Source: Agromyces hippuratus (GTDB taxonomy: Bacteria > Actinomycetota > Actinomycetes > Actinomycetales > Microbacteriaceae). Taken from it: a stretch of 64,000 bases of DNA. The position numbers were made by a program, and so were the translations under genes. The stretch is taken from assembly GCF_013410355.1 (NCBI RefSeq), contig NZ_JACCFI010000001.1:2542001-2606000 (forward strand), read 5' to 3'. Below are positions 33,243-42,560 of this stretch, in pieces. Within the stretch, counting starts at the first letter, position 1, and every line of letters begins with the position of its first letter. Below the pieces are notes generated by a model. It was not told where the DNA came from. It saw only the letters and a program-made list of their open reading frames with translations, and searched no databases.

Positions 33243-34865
33243 TCACGTCACCGGTGGGGCATCCGCTTTCTCGGACTTCCGACCCATGACCTCGGTGGGG
33301 ATGCCCCGCGAGAAGAAGAGGGCGAAGAACGCGATCACGATGAGCGCGAAGAACGCGGTGTGCAGCGAGGAGATCTGCGAGTCGGTGTAGATGCGGGTCA
33401 ACTCGGCGCTCTCGGTCTCGTCGAGGCCGGCCTCCTTCGCGATGTCGGCGACATCGGCGGCCGGGAGGATCGCGACACCGGATTCGGTCTGCTCGCTGAC
33501 GAGCGCCTTCGTCTCCGCCGAGAGCTCGCTCGACGAGACGCCGAGGGCGAAGGTCGAGGCGAGCGCCCCGATCAGCACCGAGCCGATGAGCGCGGTGCCG
33601 AGCGAGGAGCCGAGGTTCTGGAAGACGCCCTGCAGGCCGCCGACCTCGCTCGTCTGCGACTCGGAAACGCTCGACATGTTGACGTTGCCGAGCTGCGAGG
33701 CGAGGAGGCCGAGCGCCGCGCCCGCCACGAACATGCCGAAGCCGAACGCGAAGTTCTGCAGCTCGAGGTCGACCGAGGCGAGCAGCAGGATCGAGCTCAG
33801 CACGAGCGCGATCTGGCCGATGCGCACGATGCGCCGCGGCGACCAGAGCCGCGAGAGGCGCGTGCCGACGATGGAGAAGAGGATGAGCGAGATCGAGAGC
33901 GGGAAGATCTTGAGGCCCGTCTCGAGCGCATCGAGGCCGAGCGTCATCTGGAGGTACACCGGCACCATGAAGAAGAGGCCGGCCGTGATCGCGTACTGCG
34001 CTCCGAGCACTGCGAGTCCGCTGCGGAGCCGCGCGATCCGGAACAGCTCGACGTCGACGAGCGGCTGCCGGCCTGCGGCGGAGAGATGGCGTTGACGCCG
34101 CACGAACAGCGCCAGGAGCCCAGCGCCGGCGACGATCAGCCACGCGCAGAGCGAGATTCCGAGCGGCGCGATCTCGACGCCGCCGATCTCGGGCGAGTGC
34201 AGCGGCGTGATCCAGCCCCAGGTCTTGCTCTGCAGCATGCCGAACACCACGAAGACGAGTCCGATCGCCGAGAGCAGCACGCTCCAGACGTCGATGTGCG
34301 CGGTCTGCCGCGCGGTGCGGTCGCGGATGACCCGCGTGAACAGCACGACGAACAACATGATGACGACCTCGCCGACGAACACGTACCGCCAGCTCGCGTA
34401 GGTCGTGAGGAAGCCGCCGATGAGCGGGCCGGCGGCGACCGCGGCGCCCGACACCGCGCCGATGACCGCGAACGCGGTGATGCGGTCGGTGCCCTCGTAG
34501 TTGTCGGCGATGAGCGCGGCGACGGCGGGGATCACGAGCACCGCCCCGACGCCCTCGATGACCGACCAGCCGAGGAACAGCACCTGCACGTTCGGGCTGA
34601 GGGCGGTCATGAGCGAACCGAGCGCGTAGATGCACGAGCCGATGACGAACGCGCGGCGCCGCCCCCACACGTCGCCGAGTTTCGCGCCGAGCAGCATGAG
34701 CGAGGCCATCGTGAGCGTGTAGAACGTGATCGCGGCCTGCATCGCGGTGACCGTGGTGTCGAGATCGTCGACGACGGTCGAGATCGAGACGTTCATGACC
34801 GTGCCGTCGAGCACCATCACGAACTGCGCGGCGCCCAGGATGGCGACCACCGACCACTTCTTCAT
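33243..34865 (-). CDS. MFS transporter, DHA2 (14-helix) drug exporter type
   Basis: Inner-membrane exporter of 540 residues. VLDGTVMNVSISTVVDDLDTTV in helix 1 and GAKLGDVWGRRRAFVIG in the 2-3 loop are MFS motifs D1 and A. Fourteen helices, with a polar loop before the last helix containing TESGVAILPAADVADIAKE, the same position and composition as the loop of the exporter at 7125-8708. Upstream of the DUF2252 gene in the same direction. Substrate unknown. Confidence 0.88.
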   Translation of the reverse strand: MKKWSVVAILGAAQFVMVLDGTVMNVSISTVVDDLDTTVTAMQAAITFYTLTMASLMLLGAKLGDVWGRRRAFVIGSCIYALGSLMTALSPNVQVLFLGWSVIEGVGAVLVIPAVAALIADNYEGTDRITAFAVIGAVSGAAVAAGPLIGGFLTTYASWRYVFVGEVVIMLFVVLFTRVIRDRTARQTAHIDVWSVLLSAIGLVFVVFGMLQSKTWGWITPLHSPEIGGVEIAPLGISLCAWLIVAGAGLLALFVRRQRHLSAAGRQPLVDVELFRIARLRSGLAVLGAQYAITAGLFFMVPVYLQMTLGLDALETGLKIFPLSISLILFSIVGTRLSRLWSPRRIVRIGQIALVLSSILLLASVDLELQNFAFGFGMFVAGAALGLLASQLGNVNMSSVSESQTSEVGGLQGVFQNLGSSLGTALIGSVLIGALASTFALGVSSSELSAETKALVSEQTESGVAILPAADVADIAKEAGLDETESAELTRIYTDSQISSLHTAFFALIVIAFFALFFSRGIPTEVMGRKSEKADAPPVT

Positions 34866-35022
34866 CTGAACCCGTTTCCGACGATGCGACGTGGAACGTG
34901 CGGTCGGACGGGTCGGTCGACCCGGCGACCTCCGGCAAGGTGCAGCCGAGGTCAGTATGGCACCGGATGCCCCGGCGCAGGCGTGTTTGCGCCCGTACGG
35001 GACGGTGCGTCGCGGTCGCCCG

Positions 35023-35871
35023 TCAGGCCGGCACGGCGCGCGCCATGAACGGCTCGTAGTGGTAACCCTCGGTGCCGAGGATCGCGACCGTCGACTCGGG
35101 CACCTCGAGGAAGGCGCCGGGCAGGTCGTTGAGCGGTTCGGAGACCACCACGCGCGCCCGCTGGCCGAAGAGCTTCAGGCGCGGGACATCCGGGTACATC
35201 TCCTGCAACGTCGGGATGTCGACGGAGTGGAAGAGCGTGCGCGACCTGCCCTCGGAGGAGTACCGGAAGGCCCAGATCGTCGCGCCGTCGGCGAGCGCGA
35301 TCGTGCCCTGCATCGGGTGGTCGACACCGCGCGCCCGGCCGATCTCCTCGACGAACTGCACGGCCTTCCTCATACCGGCGATCGGGTCGTCGAGGAGGCC
35401 GAAGGTGAGGGCGAGATGGAACAGCACCTCGGAGTCCGTCGTGCCCTGGATGTGCGGGTAGAGCGAGCGGTCGACGGCGAAGGTGAGATCGCGCTTCAAC
35501 TCGTGGAACCCGTGGATCACCCCGTTGTGCATGAAGAGCCAGTTGAGATACCGGAAGGGGTGGCAGTTGGTGCGCTGGATCGGCGGCCCGGCCGCCGCGC
35601 GGACGTGGCTGAAGAACAAGGGACTCTCGACCGCATCCGTGATCTCGCGCAGGTTCTCGTCGTTCCACGCGGGTTCGACGCTGTGGAAGATCGACGGCAG
35701 GCTGCCCTGCTCGGAGCCGACGGGATACCAGCCGAACCCGAATCCGTCGCCGTTGACCGTCTCGGCACCGAGCGGCGAGTCCAGCGACTGGGCGACGAGC
35801 GAATGCTGCGCGTCGAGGATCACGAGCGATGGTTGGAGCGGTTCTCCCGCGTACGCGAGCCAACGACACAT
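35023..35871 (-). CDS. Class II glutamine amidotransferase (YafJ-like)
   Basis: 282 residues. The start MCRWLAYAGE puts the N-terminal nucleophile Cys2 in place after Met removal, as in Ntn-type glutamine amidotransferases; GDGFGFGWY, FFSHVRAA, and NCHPFRYLNWLFMHNGVI are the conserved glutaminase loops. There is no synthase domain, so it belongs to the stand-alone YafJ/EgtC-like group that hydrolyses a gamma-glutamyl amide. EgtC itself works in ergothioneine synthesis, but no other egt gene is nearby, so that role is unlikely here. Confidence 0.88.
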   Translation of the reverse strand: MCRWLAYAGEPLQPSLVILDAQHSLVAQSLDSPLGAETVNGDGFGFGWYPVGSEQGSLPSIFHSVEPAWNDENLREITDAVESPLFFSHVRAAAGPPIQRTNCHPFRYLNWLFMHNGVIHGFHELKRDLTFAVDRSLYPHIQGTTDSEVLFHLALTFGLLDDPIAGMRKAVQFVEEIGRARGVDHPMQGTIALADGATIWAFRYSSEGRSRTLFHSVDIPTLQEMYPDVPRLKLFGQRARVVVSEPLNDLPGAFLEVPESTVAILGTEGYHYEPFMARAVPA

Positions 35872-35991
35872 GGGACTCAACCCCCTCGTCCGGCGTCTGG
35901 GTCCGGACGCCGCCAGCCTAGTGCCGCCCCGACGATTCCTCACCTGTCGCGTCGGAGTTGCCGTCGGTTCGAGCGGAGGCGGGCGCGGCGC

Positions 35992-37299
35992 TCAGCCCTC
36001 GGGCGCCGGTTCGGCCGCGGGATCCGGTGCCGGACACGTGGCCAGTTCGTTCATCTTGGTCGTCGCCTGCTCGAACGACCAGGGCAGTTCGACGAGCGGC
36101 TGCTCGTGCTCGGCGGCAGGCGGCGCCTTCGACGCGAGGGATGCGAGGGCGAAGGCGACCTCCCGGACGAAGGCTCCACCGGAGGTCGAGTTGTTCAGGG
36201 CGACGACGACCGTGAGGCCGGTCTCGGGGTCGGTGAATGCGGCGGTCAAGGCACCGGGCGACTCACCGGCGAGGCCGCGCATCGGACCGTACTCCGCGCC
36301 ACCGAGCCCCCAGCTCTGCCACGCGGGAGTCTCGCCGCCCAACGGGATGGGGGTCCACTGCTTGCGTGCCGTCGCCTCGTCGAGCAGCGCACCGGTCGCG
36401 AACGCGGCGCTGAGACGACGCGTGTCGTCGAGACTCGACACCGCGCCCGCCGCGCCGCCGCCCATCGAACTCGACTGATCGGAGTCATCGCGGATGACGG
36501 CGCAGTCGGCCTTGCCGTTCGTGGCGAGTGCGGCCGAGTAGGCGCCGAGTGCGCCGTCGAGGTCGGTGTCGGTCGGCGCCGGCAACGACGTGTCCTCGAG
36601 TCCGAGCGGATCCAGCACGTACTGCGCGGCGAGATCGTTCCAGGTGCGGCCCGTGCTGCGCTCGAGCGCCATCGACAGCAGCAGCACCCCGGTGCGCGAC
36701 TCCGCCCACTGCTCGCCCGGAGCAGCGACGCGCGGCAGCGCGAGCCCGCTCGAGAGCAGCTCGTTGGCCGGCCAGATGCGCTCGGGATTCGACACGAAAT
36801 TGCTCTTCAGTCCCGGGTAGTAGTCGGCGATGCCCGAGGTGTGCGCGCAGAGATGGCCGAGCGTGATGCCGTCGAGTCCGGGCACCCAGTCGACGTACTT
36901 CGAGACCTGGTCGTCGAGCGCCACACGTCCGTCTTCGACGAGGCGCAACAGCACGGTGCACGTCACCTCGCTCGTGAGCGTTCCGAGGTGGAACTCGGTG
37001 TCGGTGCTGACGGGTCGGGACTTCTCGCCGAAGTCGACGGTGCCCGAGGTGCCCGTCCACTCGCCCGACCACGGCGACCATGCCCCTGCCACGCCGCCGC
37101 TCGAACCGCTGAGCCGCACGGCTTCGTCGAGCACCGCCTGCAGCTGGTCGGAGAGCTCACTGCCGAAGGCGGTGTCGACCGGGTCGAGCGCCGCCAACGG
37201 GTCGACGGAACCGCCGGTGCACCCGGACAGTCCGAGCACTCCGACGAGCAGTACGGCGAGAATCCCCCGCCTACGTGCGACCTTGGTCTGGCCAGCCAC
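35992..37299 (-). CDS. Lipoprotein of serine beta-lactamase fold, catalytic residues replaced
   Basis: 435 residues. Lipobox LSGC (Cys27), then a domain aligning to class C beta-lactamase/DD-peptidase-like proteins: FHLGTLTSEVTCTVLLRLVEDGRVALDDQV, and LGHLCAHTSGIADYY. In active members the first block reads G-S-x-x-K; here it is G-T107-L-T-S110. The Tyr-x-Asn motif (PGE-W-YSN) is PGEQWAESR, so Glu200 and Arg202 replace Tyr and Asn, and the final GHGG block is GLAG (342-345). All three catalytic elements are lost, so it is probably an inactive ligand-binding or scaffold protein on the cell surface. Not an antibiotic-resistance gene on this evidence. Confidence 0.8.
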   Translation of the reverse strand: MAGQTKVARRRGILAVLLVGVLGLSGCTGGSVDPLAALDPVDTAFGSELSDQLQAVLDEAVRLSGSSGGVAGAWSPWSGEWTGTSGTVDFGEKSRPVSTDTEFHLGTLTSEVTCTVLLRLVEDGRVALDDQVSKYVDWVPGLDGITLGHLCAHTSGIADYYPGLKSNFVSNPERIWPANELLSSGLALPRVAAPGEQWAESRTGVLLLSMALERSTGRTWNDLAAQYVLDPLGLEDTSLPAPTDTDLDGALGAYSAALATNGKADCAVIRDDSDQSSSMGGGAAGAVSSLDDTRRLSAAFATGALLDEATARKQWTPIPLGGETPAWQSWGLGGAEYGPMRGLAGESPGALTAAFTDPETGLTVVVALNNSTSGGAFVREVAFALASLASKAPPAAEHEQPLVELPWSFEQATTKMNELATCPAPDPAAEPAPEG

Positions 37300-37380
37300 C
37301 TAGCTCCCCTCAGCCGTGTGTCCGGTGAAATTGTAACCCGGCCGGGGGCGATGCCCGGACGGGGCGTGCCGCGGCGCGGA

Positions 37381-38688
37381 TCAGCGCTGCTGCGCGGTGA
37401 TCTCGCGATCGGCCCCCGACATGAACCGCTCGACGTTGCGGTCGACGATGATGTCGCTCGGTCGCAGCGGTCGCTCGAGGTAGAGCCCATCGAGCGACGT
37501 GAGACGACTCAGCGCCACATACGTCTGCCCGGGGCTGAAGACTCGCTGACCGAGGTCGACGATCGCCGTGTCGTAGCTCGCGCCCTGCGACTTGTGGATG
37601 GTCACCGCCCAGGCCAGTTTCAGCGGGAACTGCGTGAACTCGGCGACGATCTGCTTCTCGAGCTTCTTGCGGATCGGGTCCCAGGTGTACTTGTACTTCT
37701 CCCACGTGACCTGCTCGACCTCGTGCTCCTCGCCGCCGACATCGACGCGCACGACGCGATCGAGCGAGGTGACGGTGCCGATGGTGCCGTTCACCCACCG
37801 TTGGCCCTCGGGCCCGATCGCGGTGTCGTTGCGGAGGAACATGACCTGCGCACCGAGCTTCAGCTCGAGGTTCTCGTCGGCGGGGAACGCCCGCCCGCCG
37901 AAGTCGCCGTTCACCTCGGCCTCGTTGCCCTGCGACTGGCCGGGCAACCGGTGCAGCTGCGTGCGGTTGATGCGGTTGACGGTGTCGTTGCGGGTCGCGA
38001 GGGTGATGGCGCCCTGCTCGGGCAACGGCCGCCGCGCGCCGACGCTGTTGAGCACGCCCGCGATCTCGGCGGTCACCATGCCGTGCCGCACCGCGTTCAG
38101 CATGTGCTTGAACTCGTCGTCGTGCTGGCGGTGGATCTCGCCGAGCTCGAAGATGCGCAGGTCGGTCTCGCGCCAGACCTTCGCGTCGAAGAACCACATC
38201 GAGTCGTAGGTGTCCGCGAAGTAGGCGCGCTCGTCGGCGTCGCCCGGCACGGGTGCGAGTTGGTACGGGTCGCCGAAGAGCACGACCTGCGCTCCCCCGA
38301 ACGGCTCGAGCGGGCGCTGCCTGGCCTGGCGGAGCGATCGGTCCATCGCGTCGAGCAGGTCGGCGTTGACCATCGAGACCTCGTCGATCACGAGCGTGTC
38401 CATCGCGTTCAGGATCTTGCGCACCGTGTCGTTCTGCTCGATGTCGTGGTCGGCGATGACCCCGATCGGCAGCCGGAAGAGCGAATGGATCGTCTGGCCG
38501 CCGACGTTCAGCGCGGCGACGCCGGTCGGCGCGCAGATCACGATCTGCTTCTGCGTGTTCCAGTTCAGGTGGTTCAGCAGGGTCGACTTGCCGGTGCCGG
38601 CGCGACCGGTGACGAAGACGTGCTCGCGCGTGCCCTCGATGGCCTGGAACACCGCGGCCTGTTCTCGGCTGAGGGTGACGTTCTGCAC
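37381..38688 (-). CDS. Pif1-type DNA helicase
   Basis: Superfamily 1B ATP-dependent helicase moving 5'-3'. 435 residues from the GTG at 38688 (VQNVTLSREQAAVF). Walker A GRAGTGKST (28-36), CAPTGVAAL (motif Ia), LVIDEVSMV (Walker B), GDPYQLAPV (motif III), and the C-terminal YTWDPIRKKLE with VTIHKSQGASYDTAIVDLG and YVALSRLTSLDGLYL (motifs V and VI). The open frame continues 36 codons upstream, but that region lacks a good start. Bacterial Pif1-like helicases unwind G-quadruplexes and R-loops, a sensible need in a GC-rich genome. Confidence 0.9.
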   Translation of the reverse strand: MQNVTLSREQAAVFQAIEGTREHVFVTGRAGTGKSTLLNHLNWNTQKQIVICAPTGVAALNVGGQTIHSLFRLPIGVIADHDIEQNDTVRKILNAMDTLVIDEVSMVNADLLDAMDRSLRQARQRPLEPFGGAQVVLFGDPYQLAPVPGDADERAYFADTYDSMWFFDAKVWRETDLRIFELGEIHRQHDDEFKHMLNAVRHGMVTAEIAGVLNSVGARRPLPEQGAITLATRNDTVNRINRTQLHRLPGQSQGNEAEVNGDFGGRAFPADENLELKLGAQVMFLRNDTAIGPEGQRWVNGTIGTVTSLDRVVRVDVGGEEHEVEQVTWEKYKYTWDPIRKKLEKQIVAEFTQFPLKLAWAVTIHKSQGASYDTAIVDLGQRVFSPGQTYVALSRLTSLDGLYLERPLRPSDIIVDRNVERFMSGADREITAQQR

Positions 38689-38842
38689 TGGGGCGCTTTC
38701 GATTCGGCGAGCGGATGCCGCGGACGACGACGCGCGGCGATCCCACTGTAACCGGCCGCCGCAGGCGCCGAGCGGAGCTGGGGCGCTGCCGTTCAAGGCT
38801 CGGCCTCAGTTCCCCCGGTCGACGCCCCGTACACTTGTGCGG

Positions 38843-39889
38843 GTGGGGAGCTCCGGGGTGCGCGGCAGTCGAGTCTCGCCGTTGTCCGTCGCCGGATGGC
38901 TCGGGCTCGCGGTGCTGCTCGTGGGCGCCTTCATCGCCGCCCTCGGCGCCCTGAACCAGACCGTCTACGGCTCCTCGAGCTTCATCGAGCGCTACCTCTC
39001 GGCCATTGCGAACGATGACATCGCCGAGGCATCCACGACCCCGGGAGTCGCCCTCGACGAGGCCGAGCTCGCGGAGCTCGGCCTGCCCGCGAACGTCTCG
39101 ACCGCGATGCTGCGTTCCGGTGTCATCGAGTCGGGCCCCGAAGACGTGCGAATCATGAGTGATGTCGCCCGGGGCGACGGCACGCACACGGTGACCGCGA
39201 GCTACCGTCTGGCCGACGCGATCGTGCAGTCCTCGTTCGACGTGCGCCCGATCGAGCCGCTCTACGGCGTGCTGAACCGCTGGGAGTTCGCGGTCAGCCC
39301 GCTCGCCGTGATCGACGTCACCGCCGCGCACAACCCGACGTTCACGGTCGGCTCGCTCACCCTCGACACGCGCGCCCTGAAGTCGGGCGAGGAGCTCGCC
39401 GCCTTCACCCAGGTGACGCCCTACATCGCGATCGCACCGGCCGTCTACGAGTTCTCCTTCAGCTCGGAGCTGCTCGAGGCCGTGCCCGTCACCGTGCAGG
39501 CCGATGCCTCGGCGCGCACGGCGGTGACCGTCGACGCGCAGCCGACCCCGGCGTTCGTGGAGCGCGTGCAGGCGAAGGTCGACGGATTCCTCGCCGCGTG
39601 CGCGACGCAGGCCGTGCTGCAGCCGGCCGAGTGCCCCTTCGGCATCGAGATCGACGACCGGGTCACGGGTGATCCCGAATGGAGCATCGTCACCTCGCCG
39701 CAGGTCACGCTGACACCCGGCGAGTCGTCGTTCGACATGCCGCCCACCGAGGGCGTCGCGCACATCACGGTCGAGGTGCAGTCGCTCTTCGACGGGCACT
39801 ACTACACGCTCGACGAGGACCGCACCTTCACGCTCGCCCTCTCGGCGACGATCACGCCCGACGACACCATCGACATCCAGCTGAAGTAG
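38843..39889 (+). CDS. Hypothetical membrane-anchored extracytoplasmic protein
   Basis: 348 residues from a GTG at 38843; another GTG two codons upstream is possible. One helix (VAGWLGLAVLLVGAFIAALGAL) follows about 10 polar residues, then about 310 residues of extracellular beta-rich sequence with two cysteines (CATQAVLQPAEC). A region near SFIERYLSAIANDDIAEASTTPGV recalls the NTF2-like/DUF4878 segment of secreted actinobacterial proteins. A TACACT -10-like hexamer lies 8 nt before the start, again consistent with a leaderless mRNA. Divergent from the helicase gene. Not recognised further. Confidence 0.6.
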   Translation: MGSSGVRGSRVSPLSVAGWLGLAVLLVGAFIAALGALNQTVYGSSSFIERYLSAIANDDIAEASTTPGVALDEAELAELGLPANVSTAMLRSGVIESGPEDVRIMSDVARGDGTHTVTASYRLADAIVQSSFDVRPIEPLYGVLNRWEFAVSPLAVIDVTAAHNPTFTVGSLTLDTRALKSGEELAAFTQVTPYIAIAPAVYEFSFSSELLEAVPVTVQADASARTAVTVDAQPTPAFVERVQAKVDGFLAACATQAVLQPAECPFGIEIDDRVTGDPEWSIVTSPQVTLTPGESSFDMPPTEGVAHITVEVQSLFDGHYYTLDEDRTFTLALSATITPDDTIDIQLK

Positions 39890-39920
39890 CGCTTGCTGCC
39901 GCGGGCGTCGTACCCGGCGG

Positions 39921-41894
39921 CTACCGCGGGCGGTCGTGCTCGGCGATCGCGGCGAGCTGCGCGTTGTACGCCTCGAGCTCGGCGTCGCCCGTGCGGTCGG
40001 CATGCCGGTCGCGACGCTTCGACTCCTTCTCGTCGCTGCGCGCCCACTGCACGGCGACCGTGATCGCGAGCGCCACCGTCGGGATCTCGCCGATCGACCA
40101 GGCGATGCCGCCGCCGAGCTGCTGGTCGACGAGCGCGTCGGTGCCCCAGCCCATCGCGCCGTACCAGTCGGCGAGGAGGAGCCCGGTGCTCGACATGATC
40201 GCGAGGCCGAAGAACGCGTGGAAGGCCATGGTGCCGAGCAGCAGCAGCAGTCGGAACGGGTACGGCAGGCGGTACGGCACCGGGTCGATGCCGATCAGCG
40301 ACTGCACGAACAGGTACCCCGTGATGAGGAAGTGCACGATCATCCACTCGTGCCCGATGTGGTCGAGCATCGTCCAGCGGAAGAGCGGCGAGTAGTAGAA
40401 GACCCAGAGCGACCCGACGAAGAGCAGGGCTGCCACGATCGGGTTCGCGATGAACCCGGCGAACCTCGAGTGCACGCCGAGCAGGATCCACTCGCGGCCG
40501 CCGCGGCTTCCGTCCTTCCGGGCACGGATGGCGCGGGCGGCGAGCGTCACCGGTGCACCGGGAACGAGCAGCACCGGCACGGCCATCGTGAGCACCATGT
40601 GCGCGAGCATGTGCGCCGAGAAGAGGTACTGCTCGTAGACGTTCACACCGCCGTTGGTGATGTAGACGAGCAGCAGGAGGCCCGAGACCCAGAGCACCGT
40701 GCGGTAGACCGGCCAGCGGTCGCCGCGCTTGCGCAGCCGCCGCACGCCCGCGATGTAGAAGAAGATGCCGAAGCCGCAGACGAGCAGCCAGATGAGATCG
40801 GGGTTCCACTCGGTGAAGAACCGGGTCCACTCGGGCCACGGCGGCAGCGGCTCCCCGGTGAGGATCTCGGCCGGCGTACGGGCGAGCGAACCCGCCTCCT
40901 CCTCCGAGACCGGGGTCGCGGTGCGGGCGAGCGCGGCCGCCGCGCCCGAGGCGAGGCCCATGAACGCGAGCTCGGCGACGACCAGCCACCAGAACGAGCC
41001 GGTGCGGGAACCGTCGGCCCGCGACATCCGCCCGATCAGGAACCGGCGCTGCGCGGCGCCGAAGAGTCCGAGCGCGATGAGGGCGACCACCTTGACGACG
41101 ACGAGCCCGCCGTAGGGCGTGAACAGCTGGTCCCAGTCGCCGATGCGGAGCGCCGCACTCGCGTAACCCGAGAGCGCGACGACGATGAAGCTGATGAGCG
41201 CCACGGTCGAGTAGCGCGCGAGCACGACGGGCAGCCGCTTCGCGCCGAGCTCGCCCTTCAGCAGCACGATCGTGACGAGGCCGCCGAGCCAGACCGAGGC
41301 GAAGACGAGGTGCAGTCCGAGCCCCGTGACGGCGGCGGCGTGGCCGGCGGCGCCCGCCGCGTGGCCCTGCTGGGCGAGCGGCACGAGCGAGGCGACCGCG
41401 AGCACCGTCACGAAGACGAGCGCGGTGTGGTTGCGCACGGCGAAGCACAGCACGGTGACGGCGGCCGCGACGAGCGTCGTGGTGAGCCAGGCCTGGCCGA
41501 GCTCGATGGTCGTGACGAACTGGCCGAGCTTCTGCCCGAACGCATCGCTCAGGTCGAACGGCACGCTCGTGACGAGCAGGAAGGTGAAGAGGCCGGTCGC
41601 CGCGCTCGCGACCGTCATGACGGCAGCGGATGCCGCGGCGACGTCGAGCGCCAGGTCGAACTCGCGTCGCTTCGGGCTGAGTGCCCAGACCGCGAGCACG
41701 AGGGCGCCGATCATGCCCGCAGCGCCGAGGTTCACGAAGAGCTTCGCGACGGGCACGCCGTAGCGGGCGAGGGGCCCGGGATCCTGGATCAGCTGTTCTG
41801 CCGCGCCCCCGCCGTAGGCGAGGCCGGCGAATGTCGCGGCGAGGGCGACGGCGATGAGTGCGGCAGGGCCGAGCACTCGAACGGAGCGGGGCAC
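39921..41894 (-). CDS. Fused CopD (copper resistance)/CtaG (cytochrome c oxidase assembly) protein
   Basis: 657 residues with about 15 membrane helices. The first half (to about residue 330) is CopD-like, with GLGLHLVFASVWLGGLVTI and SGYASAALRIGDWDQLFTPYGGLVVVK; the second half is a caa3-CtaG domain with NGGVNVYEQYLFSAHMLAHMVLTM and HEWMIVHFLITGYLF, whose histidines and methionines bind copper. Such fusions are standard in Actinobacteria and are thought to move copper into or across the membrane for oxidase assembly or detoxification. Convergent with the hypothetical gene 31 bp away. Confidence 0.92.
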   Translation of the reverse strand: MPRSVRVLGPAALIAVALAATFAGLAYGGGAAEQLIQDPGPLARYGVPVAKLFVNLGAAGMIGALVLAVWALSPKRREFDLALDVAAASAAVMTVASAATGLFTFLLVTSVPFDLSDAFGQKLGQFVTTIELGQAWLTTTLVAAAVTVLCFAVRNHTALVFVTVLAVASLVPLAQQGHAAGAAGHAAAVTGLGLHLVFASVWLGGLVTIVLLKGELGAKRLPVVLARYSTVALISFIVVALSGYASAALRIGDWDQLFTPYGGLVVVKVVALIALGLFGAAQRRFLIGRMSRADGSRTGSFWWLVVAELAFMGLASGAAAALARTATPVSEEEAGSLARTPAEILTGEPLPPWPEWTRFFTEWNPDLIWLLVCGFGIFFYIAGVRRLRKRGDRWPVYRTVLWVSGLLLLVYITNGGVNVYEQYLFSAHMLAHMVLTMAVPVLLVPGAPVTLAARAIRARKDGSRGGREWILLGVHSRFAGFIANPIVAALLFVGSLWVFYYSPLFRWTMLDHIGHEWMIVHFLITGYLFVQSLIGIDPVPYRLPYPFRLLLLLGTMAFHAFFGLAIMSSTGLLLADWYGAMGWGTDALVDQQLGGGIAWSIGEIPTVALAITVAVQWARSDEKESKRRDRHADRTGDAELEAYNAQLAAIAEHDRPR

Positions 41895-41956
41895 CGAACC
41901 AGCCTAGACGGCCGTGCCCGTGCGTCCGCCCAGAGCGGGTGCCCGGCGCAGACGGC

Positions 41957-41990
41957 GAAGGGGCGCACGGCTCACGCCGTACGCCCCTTC
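41957..41990 (-). terminator. Terminator of the HU gene
   Basis: GAAGGGGCG-C-ACGGC pairs with GCCGT-A-CGCCCCTTC around a TCAC loop (14 bp, one mismatch), starting 12 nt after the HU stop codon on the minus strand. Confidence 0.8.
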
Positions 41991-42002
41991 GGGAAGTCGC
42001 AG

Positions 42003-42290
42003 TTACTTCGCAGCAGCCTTGAGCTTCGAGCCGGCCGAGACCTTGACCGAGTAGCCGGCCGGGATCTGGATCTCGGCGCCGGTCTGCGGGTTGCGGCCGG
42101 TGCGCGCAGCGCGGTGCGTGCGCTCGACGGCGAGCCAGCCCGGGATGGAGACCTTGGTGCCCGAGCCCACGGACTCGGCGAGCGCCTCGAAGAGGCCGCC
42201 GAGAACGGCGTCGACGGTGGCCTGGCTCTGTCCGGTCGACGCTGCGACCTTCGCGACGAGCTCGGTCTTGTTGAGCGACTTGTCAGCCAT
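42003..42290 (-). CDS. hup: HU family DNA-binding protein
   Basis: Small nucleoid protein of 95 residues that bends and compacts DNA. MADKSLNKTELVAKVAASTGQ at the start, GWLAVERTHRAARTGRNPQTGAEI is the DNA-binding arm with the RNP signature, and the protein stops at KLKAAAK. It lacks the long Lys/Ala-rich tail of mycobacterial HupB, so it is the short HU type. RBS GAGGA upstream of the ATG. It has its own terminator. Confidence 0.95.
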   Translation of the reverse strand: MADKSLNKTELVAKVAASTGQSQATVDAVLGGLFEALAESVGSGTKVSIPGWLAVERTHRAARTGRNPQTGAEIQIPAGYSVKVSAGSKLKAAAK

Positions 42291-42504
42291 TGAATGTCCT
42301 CCTCGGACGTTCGCTGTTCGGTACAGCATGTGTGAGTTCTCGGGAACGATCGTTCAACCGCCCCCATGGCCGTTCAGGCCGCCTCGAATGTAACAGAGTT
42401 CCGCGGAATCCCGCGGATTTCCGGCACTTTCTGGCACCTTCGCTCCGGCGTGTCGCGTCCGCTGGGAGCGAATTCGCGCCGCATGGCGCGGTGCGGACGA
42501 CGAA

Positions 42505-42535
42505 AGGGGCGCCCCGGGAAACCCGGGACGCCCCT
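42505..42535 (-). terminator. Terminator of the rpmB-rpmG-rpsN operon
   Basis: AGGGGCG-C-CCCGGG and CCCGGG-A-CGCCCCT form a 13-bp stem around AAA (read as TTT on the minus strand), followed on the minus strand by TTTCG. It lies 26 bp beyond the rpsN stop. Confidence 0.8.
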
Positions 42536-42560
42536 CTCGGTGAAGCGTGAAGCTACGTGA

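Noticed and set aside
31713..35048. Plus-strand open frame of about 1,100 codons
   Set aside because: Antisense to the DUF2252 and MFS genes, which have clear family motifs; product is low-complexity charged sequence.
35023..35871. EgtC of ergothioneine biosynthesis
   Set aside because: Class II amidotransferase fold fits, but no egtB, egtD or egtA neighbour is present, so the general YafJ-like label is safer.
35992..37299. Antibiotic-resistance beta-lactamase
   Set aside because: All three catalytic motifs are replaced, so hydrolysis of beta-lactams is not supported.
34891..38751. Plus-strand open frame of over 1,200 codons
   Set aside because: It runs antisense across the amidotransferase, beta-lactamase-fold and helicase genes. 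Composition is Arg/Gly/Ala-rich with no motifs. Long antisense frames are a GC-bias artefact here.
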